Below are positions 35,272 through 44,469 of a DNA stretch of 64,000 nucleotides, one piece after another. The stretch's first letter is position 1. Every line of letters begins with the position of its first letter. The stretch covers positions 186,001 through 250,000 of the forward strand of contig VFIW01000011.1 in NCBI GenBank assembly GCA_006386115.1, in the 5' to 3' direction. This DNA comes from Globisporangium splendens (Eukaryota > Oomycota > Peronosporomycetes > Pythiales > Pythiaceae). Below the pieces are notes generated by a model. It saw only the letters and a program-made list of their open reading frames with translations. It was not told where the DNA came from and searched no databases. Position numbers and translations under genes: made by a program.

Positions 35272-35547
35272 CTACTGCTGCTGCTGCTGTTGCTGCTTCT
35301 CCATGATGTCGGCGTAGCTCTCTTGCAGTCGCACCGACGAGCGCATGGTGTAGCGGAGGAACTTTTCGGCGCAGTTGTTGACGCACGACGCTTCGGCGTC
35401 GTCCATCTTCTTGCTGCGGAACGAGTGCACGCACTCGCTGAAGCAGAGCTCCACCGTGCGGTTGAAGTACGCGATGGTCTGCGACACGCGCATCTCCTCC
35501 ATGTGCTCTTCCATCTTGCGCTCGAACTCGCGTTGCTGGAGACTCAT
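35272..35547 (-). CDS. Small Tim chaperone, Tim9-like (twin CX3C)
   Basis: A single exon of 91 codons has the twin CX3C signature C-FSE-C and C-VNN-C spaced 15 residues apart (ELCFSECVHSF ... AEASCVNNCAEKFL). It is followed by the LRYTMRSSVRLQE helix that in Tim9 contacts its partner. Tim9-Tim10 hexamers escort hydrophobic carrier proteins across the mitochondrial intermembrane space to TIM22. The four cysteines are intact and should form two disulfides through the Mia40 pathway. The C-terminus carries seven glutamines encoded by a CAG/CAA microsatellite just before the stop. This is unusual for the family and probably a length-variable tail. Tim9 rather than Tim10 is preferred from the CAEKFL wording. 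Confidence 0.82.
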   Translation of the reverse strand: MSLQQREFERKMEEHMEEMRVSQTIAYFNRTVELCFSECVHSFRSKKMDDAEASCVNNCAEKFLRYTMRSSVRLQESYADIMEKQQQQQQQ

Positions 35548-35872
35548 GTTGCCTCTTGCCTCTTGCTTCTTTGCAGCTTTTCCGATGCTTTTGTATCAGC
35601 AATTGATTGGGTTTCGCAACGCGTCCCGAATTTGAAAACCCAAGAGAATCCCGCGTTTTCCCAACTTTGTATTGTGATATCCCGAATTTACTTAAAACGG
35701 GGATTGCGTCACTCTAACAAGGGATCCTGATTCCTTCAAGCGAGAGTCCCTTCGAAAATATTGGAAGAAAGAGAACAGAGCGATCGATCACATTGGCAGA
35801 AGTGCGCGCGCGTGCGAGTGGCTCTGTGCGACGCGCTTAAAGGAAAGCAGCACCACATAACAAAAGACAAGG
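35548..35872. other. Divergent promoter region with dispersed repeat copy
   Basis: This 325-bp divergent spacer separates the Tim9-like and SNARE genes. It holds a copy of the GGGAC/TCCCG repeat described separately (35640-35760). Confidence 0.5.
35640..35760. repeat. Dispersed GGGAC/TCCCG repeat, copy A
   Basis: The sequence contains TATCCCGAAT (35678-35687) followed 20 bp later by GTCACTCTAACAAGGGA (35708-35724). The same two blocks, with 22 bp spacing, occur at 52266-52317 in another gene-free region (copy B). A further GAGTCCCTT follows the motif here. Confidence 0.55.
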
Positions 35873-36907
35873 ATGAGCGCAGCAGCGTGGGCGAGCTGGT
35901 TGGACCGACTCGAGAATGCGCGCGGCCAGGAGACCATGATCGCTGCCAAGATCCGCGCCGGCAACGTCGCGGCCATCGGCACGAGCGTGTTTGCGCTGCA
36001 ACAGAGCACGTCGCGGCTGAAGCGCGACTTTGAGCAGCTCGCGCGATCGACGGCGTCGAATGTGTATGTTTTGTAGACGCATGCGGTGCTGGCTGTATCA
36101 CATGTGTTTTGTATTGCGTTGCGAAATGGGTACTTATCGTGTGGTTTGTTTCCATGTATGTAGCACGAAGCAGGAACTCGATCGTCGAGAGCGCTTATTG
36201 AGACAACTGGATCAAGACCTGGTATGTTAGATACGAACAAGCCCCGCACTTGCATGGATATTGTGGATGCGCTGGTATTGATGGTTTCTTTGTGGGTATT
36301 ATTGTGTGTAGAAAAACGACTTGGACTCCTACAACAGACGTAACAGTCCAGCCGCGAGGTATGCACGCGAGAGATCACATGCGCGTTCTGCCACTCTTGC
36401 CTAACGTGTGTGTGTTTATTGCGTTTGTGTAGCCAAGCGACTCGGGACCAGCCACGACAATTGCTCAGTATGCAAAACCAGATTATGAAAGGTACGAACC
36501 AGAGCTTGACGCATTGTGAACCCATATGGCGAAATAGCTGACCTCGGATCTCTGTTTATTACGTTGTGCAGATCAAGACCAGCAATTGGATTTGATTGGC
36601 CGCGGTGTGTCCAATTTGAAGAACTACAGTCTCACTGTGAAGGACGAAACGGAGCTCCACGTGCGCTTGCTCAACGACATCGACGACGATGTGTCACGCG
36701 TCACGGATGGTCTCGAATCCGAAGGCGAACGCGCTGCGAAGGTACGAGGCACTTTTGTTTAGTGATTTATTGACGACCTTTACATGTGACAATTGACGTT
36801 GCGTGTATGTGTCATAGGTGGCGCGCCAGAGCAACAACTTCAAGCTTTATGTTATTATTATCATCCTGTTTGCCATTTTGATTTTCCTGTTGGTCGCTGG
36901 GAGTTAG
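35873..36907 (+). CDS. Qc-SNARE, syntaxin-6/8/SYP5-like, with His in place of zero-layer Gln
   Basis: Six exons: 35873-36063, 36164-36221, 36312-36358, 36433-36491, 36572-36741 and 36818-36907, all with canonical junctions in phase. The N-terminal helical region is followed by a SNARE motif aligning without gaps to syntaxin 6 and 8 (QQLDLIGRGVSNLKNYS, LLNDIDDDVSRVTDGLE) and a C-terminal anchor (LYVIIIILFAILIFLLVAGS). Qc-SNAREs contribute one helix to the four-helix bundle driving endosomal/Golgi membrane fusion. At the ionic zero layer, where the family has Gln, the codon at 36658-36660 is CAC (His). CAC differs from the Gln codon CAG at one base. It converges on the unknown membrane-protein gene 209 bp downstream. 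Confidence 0.82.
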
Positions 36908-37116
36908 AGCGTATGGACAGTGGCTCTCAGTGCGGATAGCGATCCGAATGAAGAATAAAGCATCAGCAAGAAACGCGAAAGCCAATCTCTCGAGACCACA
37001 GAAACGTTATGTCCAAGCGTCATGATAAAGACTGCTAATGCCTACTCCATGTTGATGTTAATGCGAGGTCTTGGTGAGCTTGTGTTGTCCCCAAAACTGT
37101 GCTACTCGAGCTCGTT

Positions 37117-37818
37117 TTACGCCGTTTTCTTTACGCTCTTGCTGTGTCGCATGGCTTGTTTGGTTCGCGCTGCCGCTGGTCGCTTGGGGCCACGCAGTGC
37201 TCCTGACGTGAAAACGGCATACAAGATGCGAGCCTGTAGGACATGAAAGGGAAATCAGAAGTTAGCATGGAGAGTCGCGACACTGCAATGAACGCATTCG
37301 GACGACTCACATTGTTCCAAACTACAATGCAGTGCAGCGCCAGCTTAACTGCTGGCAGAGCGGGAAGCTCCTTTGAGAGCGCGAGGCGTTTGATCGGCAG
37401 AAACACGTCGCCATACAGGATCAAGCACGTCACAAGCAGCAGCAAACGCACAAACTAGAGAGAAATTAGGTGCACATTCACTGCAATGGATGACGTAGAG
37501 ACAAGAACTTGCCAGCGCGGTATTGCGAAAGTAGAGCAGCGTACCAGCTGCTGCCGCGGCGAGACGCACGGCGGCGGGCTTCTCGTAGTCGAGCGCGCAG
37601 CAAATGCTCAGCAGCGCATACACCACCTAGTTGTCAAAGACTCATGATCGCTGTAAGATCCGTCCACACACATTGATTGCCATTGAACGCGCATGGCCAC
37701 AGCACGTGCTGCTCACCAGCTGCGTGTACACGGCACCGTCTGTGCGCCTGGAGCGGCCATTCGGCGCCGCGGGACCCCAGAGCGTTTGGTGGAGACTCTC
37801 GTGCTGCAGGACGACCAT
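37117..37818 (-). CDS. Unrecognised small membrane protein
   Basis: Four exons join in frame. They are ...TDGAVYTQL, then VYALLSICCALDYEKP ... TLLYFRNTALA (~37514-37628), then VRLLLLVTCLILYGDVFLPI ... LALHCIVVWNN (~37312-37452), and a last exon ARILYAVFTSGALRGPKRP with a basic Lys/Arg tail ending KKTA at 37117. At least three hydrophobic segments are visible, and the basic C-terminus is likely cytosolic. I recognise no family. The first in-frame ATG is at 37818 (MVVLQHESLHQTLWGP). The frame stays open a little further up to an AG at ~37866, so a short upstream exon could add residues. A small ER or organelle membrane protein is the best guess. Confidence 0.55.
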
Positions 37819-38231
37819 CTTCTTGGAGTTCTTGCTCGCAATCTCACTCAAGATGCAATCGTTGACCCTCTAATATGATATTGTCCACACAATAGCATCA
37901 TTTTCGATTACAATTAATTGTGTGTTTCGTTGCAATTCTTGAATTTCTCTGGACCGATGCTGGACGCTCCTCTGCAACCTGGGGTCAACAACTCTCAGAA
38001 CAACCGAGCATCATGAAAGCTGCTGGCACGCGATCTATTACACGCAGCCTCGTTGCCATGTTAAACTCGCTCGTCTTCGCTGCTCTATTGAAAATAATAA
38101 TAGTTGCATGACTCCTTCTGATCAATCCAGTCGAGGTCCTGCCTCGATGCTAGTCATTCGTCCATTCTAACTTCCGGGTGCACACCCATTCTCCATCAAC
38201 TTGTCTCCTGTCGCTTTTTTCAATAGTTGTT
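37819..38231. other. Intergenic region, membrane-protein 5' side to Rpp14 3' side
   Basis: This stretch of ~0.4 kb is A+T-rich in places (ACAATTAATTGTG at ~37911, a near-palindrome). I see no gene, repeat or RNA. Confidence 0.45.
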
Positions 38232-38929
38232 TTAGTCCCGAGGTGTCGCCTTAGACTCGAGAAAGCGTCCGGACGCCATCTCCATGAGCGACGTGCCCAC
38301 GTGGACAACCTCGAGCTTGCAGAGCTTCCCATCGATGGACGTACACATCGTGATGGCACCCCAGAGACCCTTCAGTCCGCTTCAACGACATCATGATACA
38401 GGCACAACTCATATTAGACAATGCACGACTACAGTTCACATTGCAGTGGCAAGCGCGTACGTACTTCCTTCGCACTCGCAGCAGCGCAGTCGTGGGCTCG
38501 TGCTTGGATGTGCGCTGCACGGCGAGGATGTCAAACTCGCTCGCCGACGCACCCATGACACCAAACACGGTCTTGAGCGTGTTGTCGAGCGCGAACTTCA
38601 AACGCTTGGCATCATCAACAGCCTCAATGCCGTCTTCTGTCAGTCTACGCACACACCAGCGATTTAGTCAGCTTCAAGAGAGAGAGAGAGAGAGAGGAAT
38701 ACCCATCAATCCACCGGCACTGTGCATGGTGCACGATGTGTGGCTCCGCCAAAATGACTGGTGGAGAGCGACGCACGCGCTCGCTCTGGGCGGTTGCGCT
38801 GTGGCAGACGTGCCGCCACCCCAGCGCGGCCACTTACATTGCGATCTTGAGGTAGTTGTGCTCTGAGCGCAGCGTGAACTTGTGGTGTGGCGCGCGCACT
38901 GCGGCTGCTGCTGCTCCAGTGACGGCCAT
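38232..38929 (-). CDS. RNase P/MRP protein subunit Rpp14-like
   Basis: Three exons: ~38847-38929 (MAVTGAAAAAVRAPHHKFTL, RSEHNYLKIA), ~38476-38645 (LTEDGIEAVDDAKRLKFALD, TLKTVFGVMGASASEFDILA, HEPTTALLRVRR) and 38232-38376 (GLKGLWGAITMCTSIDGKLC, KLEVVHVGTSLMEMASG), ending ATPRD. The order Y-x-Y-x-K, a helix ending in FG, then a strand LLRV and LWxAxT matches Rpp14 (Pop5/Rpp14 family). This subunit binds the RNase P/MRP RNA in tRNA 5' processing and rRNA maturation. Introns use GTAAGT and GTACGT donors and preserve phase. Length (~130 aa) is normal. A (GA)n microsatellite at ~38680-38696 sits in intron 1. Confidence 0.7.
38678..38697. repeat. (GA)n microsatellite in Rpp14 intron 1
   Basis: An uninterrupted run of GA dinucleotides (about nine units) lies inside the first intron, on the pyrimidine side relative to the minus-strand transcript. 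Confidence 0.8.
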
Positions 38930-39033
38930 GTCAGCGCTCGACGTCGTCTTGGTCCAGCAGAATGAAGGTGTGGCATTTGCTCACGTGGACCACACAAATA
39001 CATACATTCTCGCTGACCTCAGCCAAAAATGAA

Positions 39034-39096
39034 AATGTAGCCATCTAAGATGGAAGGACAATACAAAAGCTTATATTAGAAGAAGATGGCTACATT
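39034..39096. repeat. 13-bp perfect inverted repeat in the Rpp14 upstream region
   Basis: AATGTAGCCATCT at 39034-39046 is the exact reverse complement of AGATGGCTACATT at 39084-39096, separated by 37 bp. A second AGATGG lies immediately inside the left arm, so two alternative hairpins can form. It sits between the Rpp14 start (38929) and the end of the TRP-like gene (39218). Confidence 0.6.
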
Positions 39097-39217
39097 CTCC
39101 GTGTCTACTCTCTACGCTCGCTCACATTCATTTCTTCAGGTCGTCTTGCTTTCATGTAGTTTTCATACTAGACTCGCCTCTTTCTTTCTTGTCACAGTGG
39201 CTTGGCTCCTCCGTCCC

Positions 39218-42200
39218 CTACAGCTTCTTCATCGGGCTCTGTCGTTTCTCGTCGTTACCGACAGCGTCGGTGGACTCGCCTGCATTGCGGCGTTGGCCGT
39301 CGATGTAGAACGACGCATCGTCGTCGGACCGCGTACTCATTGCTGAGAGAAACGAGTCGCCGTCGGGGCGACCATAGCTACTTGATCCGTCAAAATCATC
39401 GTCGTCGCCCAGATCGTTCTCAAAATGGCTCTCGTTCTCGCCTGCACTACGCAGATACGCGGCAGCCATGGTGTCCATGCGGCCCGTATCCGTGCCCTCA
39501 TCGCTCACCGAGGATGCGCTGCTCTTCACCGTCATGAATGTATCGTTGAAGCCAGCGTCCCCGTCCCGAGGTTCCGTGCCATACGAGTCGATCGAGTCGC
39601 TCTTTCCCAGCTCAGGGGACGACGACAAGCTCTTCGCAGCGTCAACGACTTCTTCGTCGTCTTCAAAAGCCAACACTGACGACGCCACACCAGCGTCACT
39701 GTGCTCAGTATCGAAGTTGCCGCTCAGGTCGGTTGTTTCACTCGCAATACTGCTGCCACCCGTCAGCATGGACTTGTGGATGCTGTTGTTGCCATAGTCC
39801 GTCGTGTACGAATCGAGCGAACCTCGCTGGTCAACCCCAGATTTTCTGCCAACCTCTTCGTCGTCGTCTTCAAAGGCCAGCACCGATGAAGCCACGCCAA
39901 TATCACTGTACTCAGTATCGAACTCGCCGCTCAGATTCGTTACATCGCTCGCGTTGCTGTTGGCCGTCAACATCGACTGGTGACGCGTGCTATTGTTGTC
40001 ATAATCTGTCGTGTAGGAGTCAAGCGAGCCTCGCTGGTTAAAAGCAGTGCCAGCAGCTCCGTATGGCTCGGCATGCAACAGCGTTCCTTCTTTGTCTTCA
40101 ATCTCAGTCTTTGAGCGGCGATCAAACCAATCGGTCGCGGTCGAGTCCGTGCTGAAGTCGCTGTACCCAGAGGTGTTCGATGTCGGTGGCGCTCGTTTGC
40201 CTCCGCTAGTAGCGTAACTCGAGACGGACGAGCGAGGCGAGCGGCCGTCGATATCATCGGGGTCATAGGATGACATATCGCTATCGGTGAACGCCAGGTA
40301 CGACTGACGATTGCGAGGAGCGACCGGTGCGCCTGCACTCGCTTGCTGAGCTGAATTCGCCTGCTTGTACGCTGGAGGTGGAGCGACGACGTCGTCCATT
40401 TCGTCCCCATCAATATCGACGCTTCCCTTTCGAGGAGGAGGAGCACGATTTGGAGATCGAGCATTGTACGCTACTGCCGCTGTAGCTGCGCCAGCACCGG
40501 CAGCTACGTACGGTGCTGAGCTCGTGCTCGTCGCCGAGAATCGACCGGCACCCGCAGCTGCAGCGTTGGAGGCACCACCAGCGGCATAGTTGTTAGCGCC
40601 AACGTTGTTCTTCTTCCCTGCATTTGCGCCATTGGAGTAATCGTTCTGGCCATAGTTGTTGCGGTCTCGGGCAGCCATCCCAGCAGCACCAGCAGCGACC
40701 TGTCCCTGAGCACCATTTTGTTGTCGAGCATCATAGTTTCGTGGGTCTTGGTTGTTCCAGCCATAAGCTGCGCCTGCCGCAGCGACACCTGCAGTAGCAG
40801 CAGCCTCATTGTTGAATCGACCATATGGACTGTTACCTACGTTGCCCCTTCCAAATTGCTGGTTGGCCTGATGGTTGGTGAAATCTGTACTCGCAGCCAT
40901 GACCCCATTGGCGTTTTGAACTGGCGTTTGAGCCGCTTTGTTGTTGTAAGACGCCGATGAATCAAGGCGCGAGTATGGCGGAGGGTTCCTTGGTGGCTCG
41001 TTGCCATTCTCGAGATTGATCACCTCGTCCGATGTCGCACGCTCTCTGGCATTCTTCTTGTTCTTGCATCCGCGGATCAGTTTGTGGATGATCGTGTACG
41101 CCTGGCGCAGGAACAGCAGGAAGAAGATGAAGATGTTGACGCCGATGATGGCGTACGCGACGTTGTCGCGCACCGATTGTGGGAAGTAGTCGTCCTGCAC
41201 GAGCATCAGCATCATGCACACGAGCACGACCTTCATGAACACCGACGTGATCCCAATGTAATACAGGAACCGCAGCAGGTTCGGCTCTCGCGCGAGCAGC
41301 AACACTAAGTACAACATGGTGATGCCAAGAATGCACAGCAGCTGTGTTGTCGCGTTTTGGACGGTACCGACAACGGCGCCTGTGCTCACGGCGAGCAGGA
41401 TCCGCGGCACAAAGAAGAAGCGATTGTCGAAGTTGTACTCGTCGTAATACGGACCGTACTTGGCGCTGAATGGGCGCTGGTCGTGCTCGTACGTGCCGAT
41501 ATCCTCGAGCTCTTCTCGGTTGGCCGAGATAATGAGCACGCCAAACACGATCGCAAAGCCGACGATCGCGATCAGTCCGATTGTGCCCCACACGAAGTAC
41601 GAATCGCGATCGCTGGTGTCTGCGTTCTGGTAGATGTAATAGCTTCCAGCCATGCTGAAGATGTACTGCGCCAACAGCAGCGCCAGGATGCATGCCCATA
41701 TGACTTTCCGGTACAATTTCGCCGCGACTTCACCAAACGATTCCTTTTTGCTCAGCATGGAGAAAATGGCGACGCCGATGATGTACAGCACGTGGATTGC
41801 GCCGACGACGATCGCGAAACTGAGCAACGTGTAGAAGAACAGTCTCTCCGGCGAGATGCCGATCAGGTCGGCGTACCGCTTCGGTCCCGTCTCGCCGCTC
41901 GCCGTCGTCGAGAGCAGACTGGAAGACTCCAGGCGTCGTCTCGAAGTCGACGAGAACCTATCGGTGATGGACTTCGGGACGTTGAAGTTCGTCCACGCCA
42001 TTTCTCGAGAGAACTGGTGCAGGAACACGGGCGCACCATCGATCTGGAGCTGGCTGATCATGCCGATGAACTGAGCCTGTTCGACGATGTGGGTCATCTC
42101 GTAGAAGCCGCTCGAGAAGCTCATGACGGACGCAGCCGAGGGGAAGAACGACGCCCAGAGCATCGAGCCGACGCCCGCGGCCGCACCGGCTGCAAGCGAC

Positions 42201-42529
42201 GTCGCGATCACGGCCGAGGCTGTGGGACCGGCGCTCGTGTCCAGGAAATGCAGCGTGCCGGTCGTGTTCGTGGGCCAGTCGGTGTTGACGCCAAACACGC
42301 ACCCGGAGCAGTTGTTGGCGGCGATCACGCTCGCGTTCAATGAGCCGATGTCGACGTTGCTGCCGAGGTGGAGCGCGTCGCGGATCTTGTCCTCGCCCCA
42401 CGGCACGACGTACAGGTAGAAGATGAGCACGAACGCCGCGAGCACGCCGAGCGATACGAGGATGCCGATGAGCTGCGAGAGCACGATGCACCCGCAGCAC
42501 TTGACGGCTGTCTTCACGGGGTTGATCAT
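39218..42529 (-). CDS. TRP-like/Flc-type multispan membrane protein with long repetitive cytosolic tail
   Basis: This is one long exon; the frame stays open to an ATG at 42640, but MINPVKTAVKCCGC at 42529 is the likelier start because the first hydrophobic segment follows at once. The first ~570 residues have about nine hydrophobic segments, e.g. LSQLIGILVSLGVLAAFVL, LFFYTLLSFAIVVGAIHVLY, VIWACILALLLAQYIFSM, YVFMKVV-type helices and NVAYAIIGVNIFIFFLLFLR. A luminal loop near the N-terminus has N-glycosylation sequons and Cys. The arrangement recalls fungal/oomycete TRP-like (Flc) proteins. That assignment is by topology and is tentative. The remaining ~550 residues are a low-complexity cytosolic tail rich in Asn, Ala and Ser. 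It includes two tandem ~65-residue acidic repeats, each with RGSLDSYTTDY and GVASSVLAFEDD. Confidence 0.6.
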   Translation of the reverse strand: MINPVKTAVKCCGCIVLSQLIGILVSLGVLAAFVLIFYLYVVPWGEDKIRDALHLGSNVDIGSLNASVIAANNCSGCVFGVNTDWPTNTTGTLHFLDTSAGPTASAVIATSLAAGAAAGVGSMLWASFFPSAASVMSFSSGFYEMTHIVEQAQFIGMISQLQIDGAPVFLHQFSREMAWTNFNVPKSITDRFSSTSRRRLESSSLLSTTASGETGPKRYADLIGISPERLFFYTLLSFAIVVGAIHVLYIIGVAIFSMLSKKESFGEVAAKLYRKVIWACILALLLAQYIFSMAGSYYIYQNADTSDRDSYFVWGTIGLIAIVGFAIVFGVLIISANREELEDIGTYEHDQRPFSAKYGPYYDEYNFDNRFFFVPRILLAVSTGAVVGTVQNATTQLLCILGITMLYLVLLLAREPNLLRFLYYIGITSVFMKVVLVCMMLMLVQDDYFPQSVRDNVAYAIIGVNIFIFFLLFLRQAYTIIHKLIRGCKNKKNARERATSDEVINLENGNEPPRNPPPYSRLDSSASYNNKAAQTPVQNANGVMAASTDFTNHQANQQFGRGNVGNSPYGRFNNEAAATAGVAAAGAAYGWNNQDPRNYDARQQNGAQGQVAAGAAGMAARDRNNYGQNDYSNGANAGKKNNVGANNYAAGGASNAAAAGAGRFSATSTSSAPYVAAGAGAATAAVAYNARSPNRAPPPRKGSVDIDGDEMDDVVAPPPAYKQANSAQQASAGAPVAPRNRQSYLAFTDSDMSSYDPDDIDGRSPRSSVSSYATSGGKRAPPTSNTSGYSDFSTDSTATDWFDRRSKTEIEDKEGTLLHAEPYGAAGTAFNQRGSLDSYTTDYDNNSTRHQSMLTANSNASDVTNLSGEFDTEYSDIGVASSVLAFEDDDEEVGRKSGVDQRGSLDSYTTDYGNNSIHKSMLTGGSSIASETTDLSGNFDTEHSDAGVASSVLAFEDDEEVVDAAKSLSSSPELGKSDSIDSYGTEPRDGDAGFNDTFMTVKSSASSVSDEGTDTGRMDTMAAAYLRSAGENESHFENDLGDDDDFDGSSSYGRPDGDSFLSAMSTRSDDDASFYIDGQRRNAGESTDAVGNDEKRQSPMKKL

Positions 42530-43833
42530 CGTCGCAGAACGCCCTGGCCCGGTGCGCAAGGAGGCAGATAAATAGAGCGCGAATGAGACCCCTTGTCCGA
42601 GATGCACGCGCCTGGTAGAATGCAGTGTGATGCACCGCACGCAGCACAGAAAGTCAGACGGGGTAATTTACGAGGAAGGTCTCTTTAAATGAATGTTGGA
42701 TTTTTGGAGGACTGCGAACACTTTTTTTACGAGCATTGGGACAAAGAGAGACTGGAAGATAGGACGGAAGATAAAATAGGTTTCGTTGGACAAAGTGGAC
42801 ATAAAGTTTGAGATGGCGGTATTTTTTCCTGCGATGTGAAATGCTGAAAATGCCAACTCGAGATGCATCCCGCGAGCATGCGCTATCCTCTGAATCCATA
42901 AGATGGACTTGCTCGTCAGCACTGACACCAAATGCAAATGGACCAGGTCGCTTGTTGCTGTTGTTGTGGTATTGTGCTGACAGTGAGTGGGACCTGTGAG
43001 GTGGGAAATGTGTACATCCAAAGATTCTCATAGTTTATGTGTGCCGAAACTTACTGCTGTTTTCTTTTCTTTTAGGTTGAACACCGACCCTTAGAAGGAT
43101 TTGAGCCAATCACGCAGCTGCCTTCAATTTTTGTTCTGCTTTTCGCCAAATGGGTGCATGGTTAAAACATCAAGATATTACAGTAAAATGGACCAACTCA
43201 GCGCCTAATTTGTGAGAATCTCAGGGAGCGTCTCTTTGAAGCAGCAAACACTTTTGAACTCACGCAGCGAACCCAATCCCAAAGCAATCGAGTGCAGTGG
43301 TGACGATTTTGTCAAGTGAATTAGCGGCATTTTATCACTGCAGAGCACAATAACTAGCCGATTCTTTATGACAAATCGACGATACGCAATGAGTCCACTC
43401 CGATGGAAGAGTGCAATTGCGCGAAAAGCGCTCTTGACGTTGCTGTCACCACTTCGGTGTGCACATATAACGACATCACGGATTTTCGCATAAGCTGAGA
43501 GTAAGAGAAGGTTCCGTTCGTTGGACATGTTGACGCCAGGTGTTCGTCTCTCCCTCATCGTAAACGCCGTTGGACTCGGAAGTAAACACGAGCCAAATTT
43601 TGCTTGCACCATATGGACTTCTTCAAGGAGCAAAAGATTAGAGGTCCTGAGAGTCATGGGTACAGTCAACAAAATGTAACAGTCAATTGTCTCTATAGTC
43701 TTATTCACAACAGCAAATGACTATTATAGACCTGATCGATTAAGAAATTACAACTATTGCCGAATAGAACCTTGTTTTATTTCTAATTGGCGTTTCTATT
43801 GAGCTCCATTTTGCCTACCGCCAAAAGACAAAC
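42530..43833. other. Divergent intergenic region, 1.3 kb, A+T-rich
   Basis: This lies between the TRP-like and Pcc1 genes. A 167-codon minus ORF (43205-43708) is present but has no recognised motif, signal peptide or splice partner; I leave it unannotated. No repeat was seen. Confidence 0.45.
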
Positions 43834-44325
43834 ATGAGCGCAACGCACCAGTACGAATGGTAGGAACGAAGCAGTTCCCTATGTTCGTTATGACACCTCA
43901 GTCTTTATGAATGCATTCCATATACGCGCGTATATGCTAATGCACTGTGCGCCCTATGCTTCTGTGCTGCAGTGACATCTCTCTGGCGTTCCCAGAGGCC
44001 GTCGACGCCGAGTACGCGCTCGAGACGCTGCAGGTCGACGCCGAGCTCCAGCCCGACAAGATCACCCGCACGCTCTCCGTAGAGGGCGTCAACCTCATCG
44101 CGTACGTACCGGCTGCTGCGGCTATTTGCCTTCATAGCGTATGCTGCTGCCAAACCGAAAATGGTCGTCCCTAACGCTCTCGCATCACTGCTTTTTTCGC
44201 TTGCCTCCTGTTCATTGTGCAGCCACTTTGAAGCCACGGAGATCCGTCTGCTGCGCGCCGCCGTGTCGTCCTTCTACGACATGGGGCTGCTGGTCGCACG
44301 AACGCTGCTCGAGTTCAAGGAGTAG
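43834..44325 (+). CDS. PCC1: KEOPS/EKC complex subunit Pcc1 (LAGE3 family)
   Basis: Three exons, all in phase: 43834-43859, 43973-44101 and 44223-44325. They give an ~85-residue protein starting MSATHQYECDISLAFPEAVD, then AEYALETLQVDAELQPDKIT, RTLSVEGVNLIAHFEATEIR and LLRAAVSSFYDMGLLVARTL. The F-P-x(3-5)-A-x-x-A-L-x-T-L-x-V-D opening and the RLLRAAVSSFYD helix are diagnostic of Pcc1/LAGE3. Pcc1 dimerises and anchors Kae1 in KEOPS, which makes the t6A37 modification on ANN-decoding tRNAs. The tiny 26-nt first exon is typical of this compact gene style. Intron 1 contains an 18-bp perfect palindrome (separate entry). Confidence 0.85.
43919..43936. repeat. 18-bp perfect palindrome in Pcc1 intron 1
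   Basis: CATATACGCGCGTATATG is its own reverse complement and lies in the intron, 35 nt from the acceptor. It could extrude as a short hairpin or be a dimeric protein site; nothing else supports a role. Confidence 0.6.
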
Positions 44326-44469
44326 ACGCTAAACTAAATACAGATGCAAAATGCCCATTTGATCGTCCGTGTTCGTCGCTTTGGTGTTGGCAAAAATAGG
44401 GGCTTGTATTGAGGTCATTAGACTTGTGAGTCAATGTGCGGAATGGTGCAATCTGAAAAGGGCAACAGG

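Noticed and set aside
41357..42343. 328-codon plus-strand ORF over the TRP-like gene
   Set aside because: It is Arg/Glu/His-rich shadow sequence opposite a long minus coding exon in GC-biased DNA and has no domain.
43205..43708. 167-codon minus ORF in the 42.5-43.8 kb gap
   Set aside because: No recognisable motif, codon use or splice partner. It could be an orphan gene but is unsupported.
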